Source: a virus. Taken from it: a stretch of 27,876 nucleotides of DNA. The stretch is taken from the IMG/VR virus record IMGVR_UViG_3300010300_000082, positions 1-27,876 of that record; one strand, given 5' to 3'. How positions within the stretch are numbered: the first letter of the stretch is position 1; every line of letters begins with the position of its first letter. This document shows positions 6,791-16,500 of this stretch, piece after piece. Position numbers and translations under genes: made by a program. The notes beneath the pieces are model-generated. The model was given only the letters and a program-made list of their open reading frames with translations, made no database searches and was not told the DNA's origin.

Positions 6791-8106
6791 TGGCAATGAA
6801 TACTACGCCAGGTAATCACGGGCCGTCCGCTATCTACCTGGGAAAAAATGATAATGGTACTTTAACTTATGTTGCTTTAGATGAAAATTTTCAATCTATT
6901 CACATGTATACTTCTTTGCATTCTCAAGCAATAAAGTGCCAATTAAGAGTTAATGATCCTGTTGATTTATTAGGTCAATTAGAGCCTACTGGAGAAGAGC
7001 TAATAATTGTTGCTTGGTCAACTCCTAATTTTCATTCTGACAGGCCTGAACATAAAGAAAGATTAATTTGTTTTAGAGTAACTAAAATAGAAGATGTTAC
7101 AGTAGATAAAAATAATTTAAAAAGACAATCATATACAATTCACGGACTTCATGAATTAGCTTATCTTCAATCCTTTGGATCTATCGATAATCATTTTTCT
7201 GGGACTATTCATGATGCAGCTAAAAAGTTTTTTGAAAAAGGTAAAGACAGGGCTTCTGAAATTGATAGTCAAATTTTATATCCTAAAAAATGTAATTTAA
7301 CTGTTGATGAAGTAGATGGAGTTGTTGACTTTATTATACCAAGTGAAACACCATTTGATGCAATGACATATCTTCAAGGATGGGCATCAGACAAATCCAA
7401 AAATCAAACAAATATTTTTCTTTTCTATCAAGATTTAGAAGGATATAATTTTAGAAATTTAGATAGTTTAATAATGGATAATTATCCACCAGACTTTAAT
7501 CATAATAGATACAGATATGATCCTATAATTAATAGACAGGCTTTAGCTAATCCGTTAAAATCAGACGAAATACTACAAATTCAGCAAGTAAGTAGATTTA
7601 ATGCTTATAAGCATGCAAGTAATGGAAACTTACATACATCAGTAGCTAAAGTAGATTATTTAACTAAAACTGTTGAAAGAGAATCAATGAAGTTTGATCA
7701 AAATGATGGTACTGAAAGAATGCAAACTTTATACCCTGTAGATATAGAGTATTTAAATAAATTTGCCAAAGATTCTAATTCAACTGATTGGATATATGTT
7801 AACTCTGGATTACCTAATTATATTGATAATTCACATTCGCATTTATCTAAAAAAGTATATGGTACGGTATTTTTTAATAATATAGTACAAATTTTAATAC
7901 CAGGAAACAGTTCTTTAGATATAGGACAAACTCTACGTATAAGAATTTCAAGACCAAGTTTGCCTTCTAATACAGGGGAAGAATCAACTTTAGATGCTGA
8001 AATAGATGGAAATTATTTAATAAAAGATATAGTCCATACACTTACTCCTCAGAGTTATTATCAGTTAATTACATTATGTAGAACAGGGAAAGAAAAATAT
8101 GCCTAA
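6790..8106 (+). CDS. 27: gp27-like baseplate central hub protein
   Basis: A 438-residue protein with beta-rich composition. Residues about 45-110 hold strand pairs typical of the hub fold (QAIKCQLRVNDPVDLLGQLE, RLICFRVTKIEDV), followed by HGLHELAYLQSFGSI and FIIPSETPFDAMTYLQGWAS, then FLFYQDLEGYNFRNLDSLI near 210, a sequence style I associate with gp27-like hubs (T4 gp27 has 391 residues). gp27 forms the trimeric ring at the baseplate centre that carries gp5. Here it lies directly before gp5 with an 8-nt overlap, whereas T4 keeps gene 27 in a separate hub operon; hub ring and spike are therefore co-transcribed. The identification rests on position and fold-style features, not on catalytic residues. 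Confidence 0.7.
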   Translation: MAMNTTPGNHGPSAIYLGKNDNGTLTYVALDENFQSIHMYTSLHSQAIKCQLRVNDPVDLLGQLEPTGEELIIVAWSTPNFHSDRPEHKERLICFRVTKIEDVTVDKNNLKRQSYTIHGLHELAYLQSFGSIDNHFSGTIHDAAKKFFEKGKDRASEIDSQILYPKKCNLTVDEVDGVVDFIIPSETPFDAMTYLQGWASDKSKNQTNIFLFYQDLEGYNFRNLDSLIMDNYPPDFNHNRYRYDPIINRQALANPLKSDEILQIQQVSRFNAYKHASNGNLHTSVAKVDYLTKTVERESMKFDQNDGTERMQTLYPVDIEYLNKFAKDSNSTDWIYVNSGLPNYIDNSHSHLSKKVYGTVFFNNIVQILIPGNSSLDIGQTLRIRISRPSLPSNTGEESTLDAEIDGNYLIKDIVHTLTPQSYYQLITLCRTGKEKYA

Positions 8107-9583
8107 ACAAGATATAAATTATACTAATTTTCAATGGCATTTTGGTGTTGTAGAAGATAGAAAAGACCCTTTAGAGATTGGAAGAGTAAAGGTTAGATTT
8201 TATGGTGTGCATTCAGAAGAACTTTCTGAAATAACTACTGAACAGCTACCATGGGCTACTGTTATTCTACCACCTATGTCACCTGGAACATCAGGCGTAG
8301 GTGGACCAGTTACAGGCTTAGTTGAAGGTACTTGGGTAATAGGATTTTTTATTGATGAAGGGCATTATCAGAAACCTATGGTACTAGGAGCTATACCTGG
8401 AATACCTACTGAACTAGCTGAAGAAGGAAAAGGGTTTAATGATCCTAATCAGATTTATCCTAGAAATTCAGTAGGACTGCATGAAATAGGAGAGCCTGAC
8501 ACAAGTTATCTTGCTAGAGGTAAAAAAGCTGAGAGTCATACAACTCTTAAAAAGAAAAGAGCAACAAGAGTAGAAAATGTCCATATCGCTAGACCTTTTC
8601 AGACTGTATTTGATGTAGCTGATGATGGTACTCCTGGTGTTGATTACGGATTAAAAACTTGGAATGAACCACATCCAAGAGGAACAAAAAGTGATGCAGA
8701 TCCATATCCATCTAAGTATCCATTTAATCACGTATTTGAATCAGAGATGGGCTCTGTTCTTGAACTAGATGATACTCCAGGTGGAGAAAGAATACACAAA
8801 TATCATAATTCTGGAACATTTGAAGAAATTCAACCAGATGGAACTAGAGTTCAAAAGATAATCGGTGAAGATTATGAAATAAGTACTAAAGGTAAGAATG
8901 TATTAATATCAGGAGGTAATTTAAATATTACTGTTGATGGTGATGTTAATTTAAATGTTACAGGAAACAAAATAGAAAGAATAGAAGGACATTATTATAC
9001 TTATGTTAAGAAGAATAGAGTAGAGTATATAAAAGGAAATCATACTACTCAGGTAAGCTCAGATAAAGGTTTATTTGTTGAAGGTAATAATTCAATATTT
9101 ATTGATAATCATAATACTGATACTACTAAATTATCCTCTACAATAACTAGAGGTGATACTAAAGTAACTGTAACAGGAACTGAAGAAAGAGATGTATTGG
9201 GTAAAGCAGATCATTTTTATGCTAAAACTTATGATTTGACCGTAAGAGATGTCCTTACTCAATTTACAAGTAAGACATTTAATCTTAATGCAAATGAAAA
9301 ATTAAATATTATCTCAACTGGTGATCAGAAATTTAAAACCAGTGCTAATCAGGTAATTGAAGTTACTCAAAATCAAAGTATGAGTATTTCTAATACTCAA
9401 ACAATGAATATAACAAGCTCACAAAATATTACTGCTTCACAAACTAATGTAAATAATGATATGAATATAACTGGTACATCTACAGCTACAGTTGATCATG
9501 TATCAGCTGGTAAGTCAGGAGCTACCCATACTCATACTGATACTACAGGCCTTGGAGCTGGAACAACAACGGGACCTAACTAA
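8099..9583 (+). CDS. 5: gp5-like baseplate hub and membrane-puncturing spike, no lysozyme domain
   Basis: A 494-residue VgrG/gp5-type spike. Residues about 11-112 are the OB-fold domain (WHFGVVEDRKDPLEIGRVKV, LPWATVILPPMSPG, GTWVIGFFIDEGHYQKPMVL). Residues about 215-255 are the family's entry to the spike (YPFNHVFESEMGSVLELDD, then ERIHKYHNSGTFEEIQPDGT). From about 270 on there are short alternating strands (NLNITVDGDVNLNVTGN) that suit a trimeric beta-helix. The roughly 100 residues between OB fold and spike hold no T4-lysozyme-like domain, and the protein is shorter than T4 gp5 (575 residues). The extreme C-terminus has His477-Thr-His479 followed by a Gly/Thr/Pro end, resembling the metal-binding tip of P2 gpV-type spikes. 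It overlaps gp27 by 8 nt and the next gene by TAATG. Confidence 0.85.
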   Translation: MPKQDINYTNFQWHFGVVEDRKDPLEIGRVKVRFYGVHSEELSEITTEQLPWATVILPPMSPGTSGVGGPVTGLVEGTWVIGFFIDEGHYQKPMVLGAIPGIPTELAEEGKGFNDPNQIYPRNSVGLHEIGEPDTSYLARGKKAESHTTLKKKRATRVENVHIARPFQTVFDVADDGTPGVDYGLKTWNEPHPRGTKSDADPYPSKYPFNHVFESEMGSVLELDDTPGGERIHKYHNSGTFEEIQPDGTRVQKIIGEDYEISTKGKNVLISGGNLNITVDGDVNLNVTGNKIERIEGHYYTYVKKNRVEYIKGNHTTQVSSDKGLFVEGNNSIFIDNHNTDTTKLSSTITRGDTKVTVTGTEERDVLGKADHFYAKTYDLTVRDVLTQFTSKTFNLNANEKLNIISTGDQKFKTSANQVIEVTQNQSMSISNTQTMNITSSQNITASQTNVNNDMNITGTSTATVDHVSAGKSGATHTHTDTTGLGAGTTTGPN

Positions 9584-10575
9584 TGGCATTTGAACATTTA
9601 TACGAAGGAAATACATTCTCATTACAAGTTGGTGGTTTATCTGTATCTAATTCAGATGCAAATTCTGTCCCCTCTAATAATTCTTTAGTAGTAGGTAACT
9701 CATCAGTTAATACTGAAATAACTGCTACTTCTATAACTACAGATGGAACTTTAACTGTAGCGGGCAATACTCTTATATCAGGTAACCTAACAGTTCAAGG
9801 AACTACTACAACAGTTAATTCAGCAACTTTAGATGTTACTGATAAAAATATAACAGTAGCTAAAGATGCGGCTGATAGTGCTGCAGCTGATGGGGCTGGG
9901 CTTACCGTAGATGGAGCTTCTGCAACTTTTAATTATTCTCATAGTGGTACTAAATGGACTATGAATAAGCCTTTAGATATTACAGGCTCATTAACAGTAA
10001 GCGGGAACTCTACTCTATCAGGTAATGTTACAGCATCAGATGATCTCGCTGTTTCTGGAGATACTACTATAACTGGTAATGTAACATCCGCTGCTATTAT
10101 TAAACAGGGCGGTTCATCTTCTGAGTTTCTAAAAGCAGATGGGAGTGTTGATACATCGACATATTTAACAGCTGCAACTGGAAATCAATTTGGTGGTGTT
10201 ATGACTATAGTAACTGCATCGAATACTAACTTAGGTGATAATACAACTGATGACCATTTAATTTTAGAATTTGCACATGCTACTTATTCTGGTGGTGAAG
10301 TAATGGTATCAATTAATAGTTCAAATGTAGCATCTACTCCACATAAGAATGATTCGCATATTGAAACAATGGTAATCGTTGGTGGTTATGAATCAGATAG
10401 CGGCGCCTCTGATGCAAATGCAAATAGTAAAATTTTAGAAGTTAAGTCTATAAAATCACATGCTGATTTAGGAACATTTTCTACTAATTCAGATAGTGGT
10501 AATATAAGACTTTATATTAATCAAACAAGAGCTAATTCAGCTGTTAAAGTTGTAGCTCAATTATTAGGAAGATAA
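9583..10575 (+). CDS. Small tail-fibre-like structural protein
   Basis: A 330-residue protein. Residues about 45-165 consist of short beta repeats of the kind (S/G)-x-L-T-V-x-G-N/S (LTVAGNTLISGNLTVQGTTT, LTVSGNSTLSGNVTASDDLA), widespread in fibres of marine T4-like phages. The segment LDVTDKNITVAKDAADSAAA is a familiar fibre motif. SEFLKADGSVDTSTYLT (about 180-196) leads into a C-terminal globular domain of about 125 residues that ends VKVVAQLLGR. That domain may be the binding or trimer-closing head. It shares repeat style with the long fibre at the right edge. The location between the spike gene and gp25 is unusual for a long-fibre gene, so it may be a short baseplate-bound fibre. It begins at a TAATG overlap with gp5. 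Confidence 0.7.
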   Translation: MAFEHLYEGNTFSLQVGGLSVSNSDANSVPSNNSLVVGNSSVNTEITATSITTDGTLTVAGNTLISGNLTVQGTTTTVNSATLDVTDKNITVAKDAADSAAADGAGLTVDGASATFNYSHSGTKWTMNKPLDITGSLTVSGNSTLSGNVTASDDLAVSGDTTITGNVTSAAIIKQGGSSSEFLKADGSVDTSTYLTAATGNQFGGVMTIVTASNTNLGDNTTDDHLILEFAHATYSGGEVMVSINSSNVASTPHKNDSHIETMVIVGGYESDSGASDANANSKILEVKSIKSHADLGTFSTNSDSGNIRLYINQTRANSAVKVVAQLLGR

Positions 10576-10576
10576 A

Positions 10577-11290
10577 ATGGCTTGCGGTCCGGGTAAAGGC
10601 TTATTACAATTACAAAAACTTGCAGCTCAAGCACAAGAGGGTGTAGATAATGTAAAAGATGCTGTTGAAGGTTTTGCAGATGACTTAAACGGAGCAGCTG
10701 CAGCTATGGATGAGAAGCTTTCAAAATTAATTGAAGGTGCTAAAGGTATGCTTCCAGAAATTGAATTACCTGACTTTGGTGACTTTACCTTACCTGATTT
10801 AAAATTACCTGAATTAAATTTACCTGAAATAAGTCTTCAATTAGAAGTAACTACTATTTTAAGTAAGTTAACTAGTAGTAATCCGGATATAAAAGCACAA
10901 GCTTTAAAAAGTTTAGAAACTTTAGGAGATAAATTTCCAGATTTACCTACTGCTGAATTAGAACAACTTAAAGCTGATTTACTATCTGGTAAAATAACTC
11001 CAGATAATCTATGTAAGAAGGTAAAAGATTTAGTTAAAAAAGATGGTAAGTTTGAAGAAAAAGGTGTTCCTATAACTGCTCCAGAAGAAGCATCAAAAGA
11101 TGAAACAGAAGATATAGAAATACCTAAAATTGAAGAAAAAACTAAAGAAGCAGAAGAACTGCCAGAATCAAAGGAACAAAATAAAGTAAGAACTGTGCTT
11201 GGCGATTTAAGTAAATTATTTGATCAAGTTGATAAAGATGAAAGTATAAGTAAATTAAAGTCATTAGTTCCAAAAATAAAGGTGGATTAG
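10577..11290 (+). CDS. Leu-Pro-repeat protein of unknown function
   Basis: A 237-residue protein I do not recognise. Residues 8-58 are helical and Ala-rich (LLQLQKLAAQAQEGVDNVKD). Residues 59-87 repeat a short Leu-Pro-acid unit (LPEIELPDFGDFTLPDLKLP, then ELNLPEISLQ), which could form an extended or polyproline-like arm. A helical domain follows (about 88-155), then a highly charged Glu/Lys segment (about 165-205), and a final short helix. There is no signal peptide or clear membrane segment; Cys3 is within MACGPGKG. It sits between the fibre-like gene and gp25 in the baseplate operon, with GGAAG upstream of the ATG, so a virion or assembly role is likely. Its in-frame coding over the full length and tight packing with its neighbours make it a real gene. 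Confidence 0.75.
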   Translation: MACGPGKGLLQLQKLAAQAQEGVDNVKDAVEGFADDLNGAAAAMDEKLSKLIEGAKGMLPEIELPDFGDFTLPDLKLPELNLPEISLQLEVTTILSKLTSSNPDIKAQALKSLETLGDKFPDLPTAELEQLKADLLSGKITPDNLCKKVKDLVKKDGKFEEKGVPITAPEEASKDETEDIEIPKIEEKTKEAEELPESKEQNKVRTVLGDLSKLFDQVDKDESISKLKSLVPKIKVD

Positions 11291-11293
11291 TAA

Positions 11294-11301
11294 GATAAAT
11301 A
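11294..11301 (+). promoter_or_regulatory. Possible near-consensus T4-type late promoter before gp25
   Basis: GATAAATA matches the late octamer TATAAATA in seven of eight bases. It lies in the 16-nt gap before gp25, with AAAAT between it and the ATG. The spacing is the same as for the promoter before gp4, placing the predicted first base on the A of the start codon. The gp25 ATG has no Shine-Dalgarno. Seven-of-eight matches occur elsewhere in this AT-rich DNA, so the case rests on location. Confidence 0.3.
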
Positions 11302-11306
11302 AAAAT

Positions 11307-11711
11307 ATGGCTATAAGTACTAAAACAACACAAACTTTTTTTAGTGATCTAAAATCAGACATGGGTGTTAACCCAGCTACTGATGATGTAATGCTTGTAA
11401 AAAATGAAGATGCAATTGAGCAGTCAATAAAAAATTTATTACAAACAAATTTTTATGAAAGATTATTTCAGCCGACTATAGGTAGCAATATTAAAAGTTT
11501 ATTGTTTGAACTAGCAACACCTCAAACTTCGTATAATATTAAAGAGGCTGTTTTTGAAACTATAGAAAATCATGAACCACGTTGTCAGTTAATAGACGTT
11601 ATAGTAGAAAATGATATAGATAGACATAGTATTAACGTCTATATCGAATATAAAGCAATAAACGTTGAAGGTACAAGAGCGTTTACAACAGTATTAAGTA
11701 GGGTAAGGTAA
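11307..11711 (+). CDS. 25: gp25 baseplate wedge protein
   Basis: A 134-residue protein, nearly the length of T4 gp25 (132), of the gp25/GpW-lysozyme-like family also found in contractile injection systems (TssE). The hallmark Glu-Pro-Arg is at residues 90-92 in ENHEPRCQLIDV. NLLQTNFYERLFQP (about 43-56) is the typical preceding helix, and ELATPQTSYNIKEAV (about 68-82) is also characteristic. gp25 joins the wedge to the hub and sheath and is essential for assembly. The gene starts 16 nt after the preceding stop with no Shine-Dalgarno and ends in a TAATG overlap with gp6, its structural partner. T4 keeps gene 25 in another operon. Confidence 0.92.
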   Translation: MAISTKTTQTFFSDLKSDMGVNPATDDVMLVKNEDAIEQSIKNLLQTNFYERLFQPTIGSNIKSLLFELATPQTSYNIKEAVFETIENHEPRCQLIDVIVENDIDRHSINVYIEYKAINVEGTRAFTTVLSRVR

Positions 11712-13522
11712 TGGCAAATACAGCAACATCAGTAGTTGATTTAGATTTTCAAACTATTAAAAGTAATTTAAGTAACTTTCTATCATCGCAAAATAATATA
11801 AAAGATTATGATTTTGCTGGATCGAATTTAAATGTTTTATTGGATGTTCTTGCTTACAATACCTATTTAAATAATTTCTATACTAATATGATTGCTAATG
11901 AGATGTTCCTAGATACAGCTCAAATTAAAGATAGTATTATATCACATGCAAAGGAATTAAACTATTTACCAAGATCAGCTTCAAGTTCAAAAGCAATAAT
12001 TAACGTAAAAGTTAACCCTACTGACGATCCTGGTTCTGTTACTATTCCTAAGTGGCATAAATTTAGCACAACGATTGCTGGAGCTACTAAAACGTTTTCA
12101 ACTCAGAGTGAACATATAATTACTAAATCAGAAGATGCAAATGGTAATCCAACATGGATAGGTAACAATATAGAAATATATGAAGGTAGAATTATTGAAG
12201 AATATTTTACAGTAGATACAGCTAATAATTTTGTAGCTGAACTTTCTAATGCTGATATAGATATAGATCATCTTGAAGTAAATATTAAAGTATCTAATAC
12301 AAGTTCAATCAATTCCGTTTGGTCTAAGGCAGATACTTTATTTGGATTAAGTGCATCATCTAATAGTTACTTTATTGAACCAGCTAAAAGTAATTTGTAT
12401 AGAATTACTTTCGGTGATGGTATTTTTGGTAAAAAACCTTCAGTAGGTAATATTATTAAAGCAAAATATAGAGTATCTAGTAAAAAAGAAGGTGATAATG
12501 GTAAAATATTTAGTTCAGTTACATCTATAGATGGATATGGTAATAGTATAGTTACAACCGTAACTAACTCAACAGGCGGTGCAGAAGCTGAAGATATTGA
12601 AAGCATTAGAATTAATGCTCCTAAATCATTTCAAGTTCAAGAAAGAGCAGTAACATCTAATGATTATGAAATACTAGCTAAAAGAGAATTCCCTAATATT
12701 CAAAATGTATTAGCCTTTGGAGGTGAAGAATTAGCTACTCCAAGATATGGTAAAGTTATTTTAGCTGTTGATATGAAAGATGCTGATGGTGTACCTGCTT
12801 CAGCTAAAAAATCTATTTCAGACTTTTTTAGTAAAAGAACACCTTTAGGTATAGATGTCGAAGTAGTTCAACCTGAATTTACTTTTATTGAAGTAGTAGG
12901 AGATGTAGCTTATAATATATCTGTTACAACTCAAACAGCAGCATCTATTAAATCAAAAGCACAAGCAGCTTTATTAACTTATGCTAATAATAACATTAAT
13001 AGTTTTGAATCAACTTATAGACATTCAAAAGCTTTAGCAAGTATAGATGACTCTGATACAAGTATTATATCTTCACAGCTTAGAAATAGAATATTTAAGA
13101 AACTTACTCCAAGCTCGACTGTAGCAGCATCATATGAATTATTATTTGATAATGAATTAGAAGCAGACGATTTATTTAATACAAATTCAGAAAGAAGATT
13201 ATATCTCCCTGCTGTAGAATCATCTTTATTTACTTACGGAACTGATAGTAATGCTTTTATTATTGATAATGGTAGCGGTGTTTTAAAAGTAGTTAAACTA
13301 GATGCAGCAAATAAATTTGTTGAGTTGTTATCTGATGCTGGAGCAGTAAATTATACTACCGGTAAAGTTGAAATAAATTCTATTTTAATTCCAGCATTTA
13401 GTGGTGGAGTTCTTAAAATCTTTGCAAGAGTAAAAAACAGAGATATATCATCTAAACAGGCATCAATTTTACAGCTTAATTCAGAAGATATTATATTAAA
13501 CGTTAATCAAGAGAGATTATAA
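11711..13522 (+). CDS. 6: gp6 baseplate wedge protein (baseplate J-like)
   Basis: A 603-residue protein (T4 gp6 has 660). The N-terminus has LNVLLDVLAYNTYLNNFYTN and FLDTAQIKDSIISHAKELNY, the conserved opening helices of gp6. The baseplate-J-like core starts near residue 235 with FGDGIFGKKPSVG. It continues with the GGAEAEDIESIR motif (from 289) and SFQVQERAVTSNDYEILAKR, which is diagnostic for the J family. A segment of regular strands and a C-terminal domain follow. gp6 dimerises to make the continuous ring of the baseplate and holds gp25 and gp53. It is bracketed by TAATG overlaps with gp25 and the gp7-like gene, keeping the wedge proteins in one translational unit. Confidence 0.9.
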   Translation: MANTATSVVDLDFQTIKSNLSNFLSSQNNIKDYDFAGSNLNVLLDVLAYNTYLNNFYTNMIANEMFLDTAQIKDSIISHAKELNYLPRSASSSKAIINVKVNPTDDPGSVTIPKWHKFSTTIAGATKTFSTQSEHIITKSEDANGNPTWIGNNIEIYEGRIIEEYFTVDTANNFVAELSNADIDIDHLEVNIKVSNTSSINSVWSKADTLFGLSASSNSYFIEPAKSNLYRITFGDGIFGKKPSVGNIIKAKYRVSSKKEGDNGKIFSSVTSIDGYGNSIVTTVTNSTGGAEAEDIESIRINAPKSFQVQERAVTSNDYEILAKREFPNIQNVLAFGGEELATPRYGKVILAVDMKDADGVPASAKKSISDFFSKRTPLGIDVEVVQPEFTFIEVVGDVAYNISVTTQTAASIKSKAQAALLTYANNNINSFESTYRHSKALASIDDSDTSIISSQLRNRIFKKLTPSSTVAASYELLFDNELEADDLFNTNSERRLYLPAVESSLFTYGTDSNAFIIDNGSGVLKVVKLDAANKFVELLSDAGAVNYTTGKVEINSILIPAFSGGVLKIFARVKNRDISSKQASILQLNSEDIILNVNQERL

Positions 13523-16500
13523 TGCCCAGCAAGCCTGAGTATATTTCAAATTTTATTGAAAATCAATTCCCTGATATCTTCAGGGAGTCAAATAGTGAAA
13601 TAGTTCAATTTATTTTGGCGTATTATGAATGGCTTGAATCAAATAATCAAACAAATAAAGTTTTAAGAGAGCTAAAAGACAATAGAGATATTGATAGCTC
13701 AATTGAAGATTTTGTTATTCATTTTAAAAACACTTTTTTACAAGGTACACAGCTAGATTCAGAATCTGATGAAAGGTTCATGATCAAGCATATTAGTGAC
13801 TTATATCAATCTAAAGGTAGTATTCGTTCAATAGAATTATTAATTAGAATGCTATTTGGTCAAGAAATAGAAGTATTTCTACCTAGTTCAAGAGTATTAA
13901 TTCCTTCTCAAAGTTCATTTAATAAACCGAGTTACCTTGAATTATCTCCATCAGATAGAACTGCCTCATTTATTGGAAAAGAAGTAATAGGTTCAAGTTC
14001 AGGAGCTACTGCGTTTGTTGAATCAGTAATTACTAAAGTAATAAACGGTAAAAGAATAACACTTGCTTTTTTATCTAACGTTGTAGGTAATTTTCAGACA
14101 GGTGAATTTATTAGTGATGATGGGTTAATTGAGAATGCTCCTAAAATGGTAGGCTCATTAACTAATATTACTATTACTAATGGGGGAAGGTTATTCAGCG
14201 TTGGTGATACGTTTAATGTTATATCATCAACTGGTAAAGACGGAAGAGCAAGAATAACTTCAGTAGTAGATGCTACAGGTAAAGTTGATTATGAATTAGC
14301 TAATGGAGGATATGGTTATACTATATCAAATAATTTTACTAGATCCTTATCTTCAAATGCAACTTTAATAGTAGAAAATACAACTAACTCTAATACAGAT
14401 ATTGAGGACTTCTTCTTATTTGAAACAGTACAGCAGCCTCTAGCAAATGTAACATGGAATGCTGGTATGACTGCAAGCGACTTTTTAACAGCTGCTAATA
14501 GTGGAAGTTTATTAATTGGTATTAATATTGCTTCTAATACAGCTGTTGCAAATGGGTATTGGGTTGCAGGCGGTGCAGGTAATACTGTAACCATTCAAGT
14601 AGCGAATGGTGATTTTACTGGAGCTGATTTTATAAGAGTAGGTGCCAAAAGTAATCTTGCAAGTAATGTAGCTGTTTCTGCTGTAGTAAATGCAACTGCA
14701 ACTGGTGAATTTATAGGAAGAGAAGTTAGAGATACAGCTAACGTAATTGGTTTAAATGCTAATAATAAGCCATTCTTTAAAGGTAATCATACTTTTGTTG
14801 TTGGTACAACAAGTAATACATATGCAAACGTAGCCAATACAGGTTCAGGAACTGGTGGTGATTTTGAAGTAGGTTCTTTAGGTACTCAAGAAACATTATC
14901 TTTATTTACAGATATTATCGGAGCTAATAATACAGCTCAAAATCCTGTACCAACTTCTAATGTGCATGTTAACGGTTCAAACTCAGGAATTGGTTTTGTA
15001 GATTCTGTTACTATTGATACAAGTATAGGTATTAATAATATTGCTAATTCTGGTATGCCTTTTGCAGCAAACGGAACATTTTCTGCTGGTGATTATATAT
15101 TTGAAGCCAATTTAGTTGTTAATAGTATTGCAGTAACTACAGTAGGATCAGGGTATAGTAATTCAGATACCGTTGTGTTTACTGGAGGTAGTCCATCAAC
15201 AACTGCAGTTGCTAATGTAGTAACAGATAGTAATGGAACTGTTCAAGGTATAGAAATATCAAATAATGGTATTCAATATGAAAGCGTACCTGCTGTTACC
15301 ATTACATCATCAGGATCAGGAGCTGTCTTAAAAGCAAGAATGAAAGCTTCTGGTAATTCAATTGGAGCTGTTGGCACTATTAAATCAATAAATGCCACTC
15401 ATATTGTAGCTAGAAATTTATCTAATGGAGCATTTACTAATAGTAGAACAATTACTAATGAAGGTGTAAATGCTTTTGCTAATGTAGCTAATTCAACTTT
15501 ACTAGCAGGTTCAGGTTATGCACCTTCTGATACAGTAACATTTAGTGGTGGTTCACCAAACGTAACAGCAACAGGTGTATTCTCTGCTAATGCATCTAAC
15601 TCAGGCTCAGTACATAGTGTATTATTAAATGAGCCTGGTACAGAGTATGATTCAAATGCTTCGATAGTTATTAATACATCAACTGGAACTGGTGCTTCAG
15701 TATCAGTTAATATGGATTTCGGTTATGGATTACCTAAATCAGGTCAAGCTGATCTAACAACTATATTATATAATGCTTTAACATTTAGTACATTTACAAT
15801 TGGTACTATTGAATCACTTAACTTTATTAACCCAGGAAGTGGCTATAATTTAGATCCTGTGCCTTTAGTTCATAACCCTTATGTTGCTGGTTTTAACAGA
15901 AGAGATTTAGTATGTGTTATAGGAAATAGAAACGGTTTATTTATTCCAGGTGAAAATTTATCACAGACTTTATCATTAGCTGGTTTCTTAGTTTCACATA
16001 GTGGTAATGTAACATTAGATGGTGGTGCACCTATAACAATAGGTGAAGGTGTATCTCAAGCAGCAACAGGAGCAACTGGTGTTATAGAATCATCTAATGC
16101 TACACATATTAAAATATCAAATCCAATTGGCACCTTTAATGACGCAACTGACATAGTTACATTATCATCTAATGCTGCTATTAATCCAGATTCATCAGGA
16201 GTTGCTGCTACAACAATAAGTGCTATAGCGTCTGGAAGATATAAATCTACATCAACTGTTAATAATGTTGAACAAATAAAAATTAGAAGATTAAAATTCG
16301 GTCAAGCTTTTGTAGCTGGAGCTACTTTAACAGGGGCTACATCTGGTGCAACAGCAAACGTATTATTCGCTTATCAAGATGATACAACTCTTCCAATAGG
16401 ATTAAACGCTGTTGTTAATGCTACTGTTATTACAGCAAACGGAGTAGCATCAGGAGTAGAAATTATCGATTCAGGATATGGTTATGAAGCTAATTCAGTT

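Noticed and set aside
8450-8750. A T4-type lysozyme domain in the gp5-like protein
   Set aside because: The region between OB fold and spike is too short, and I see no Glu/Asp/Thr catalytic arrangement.
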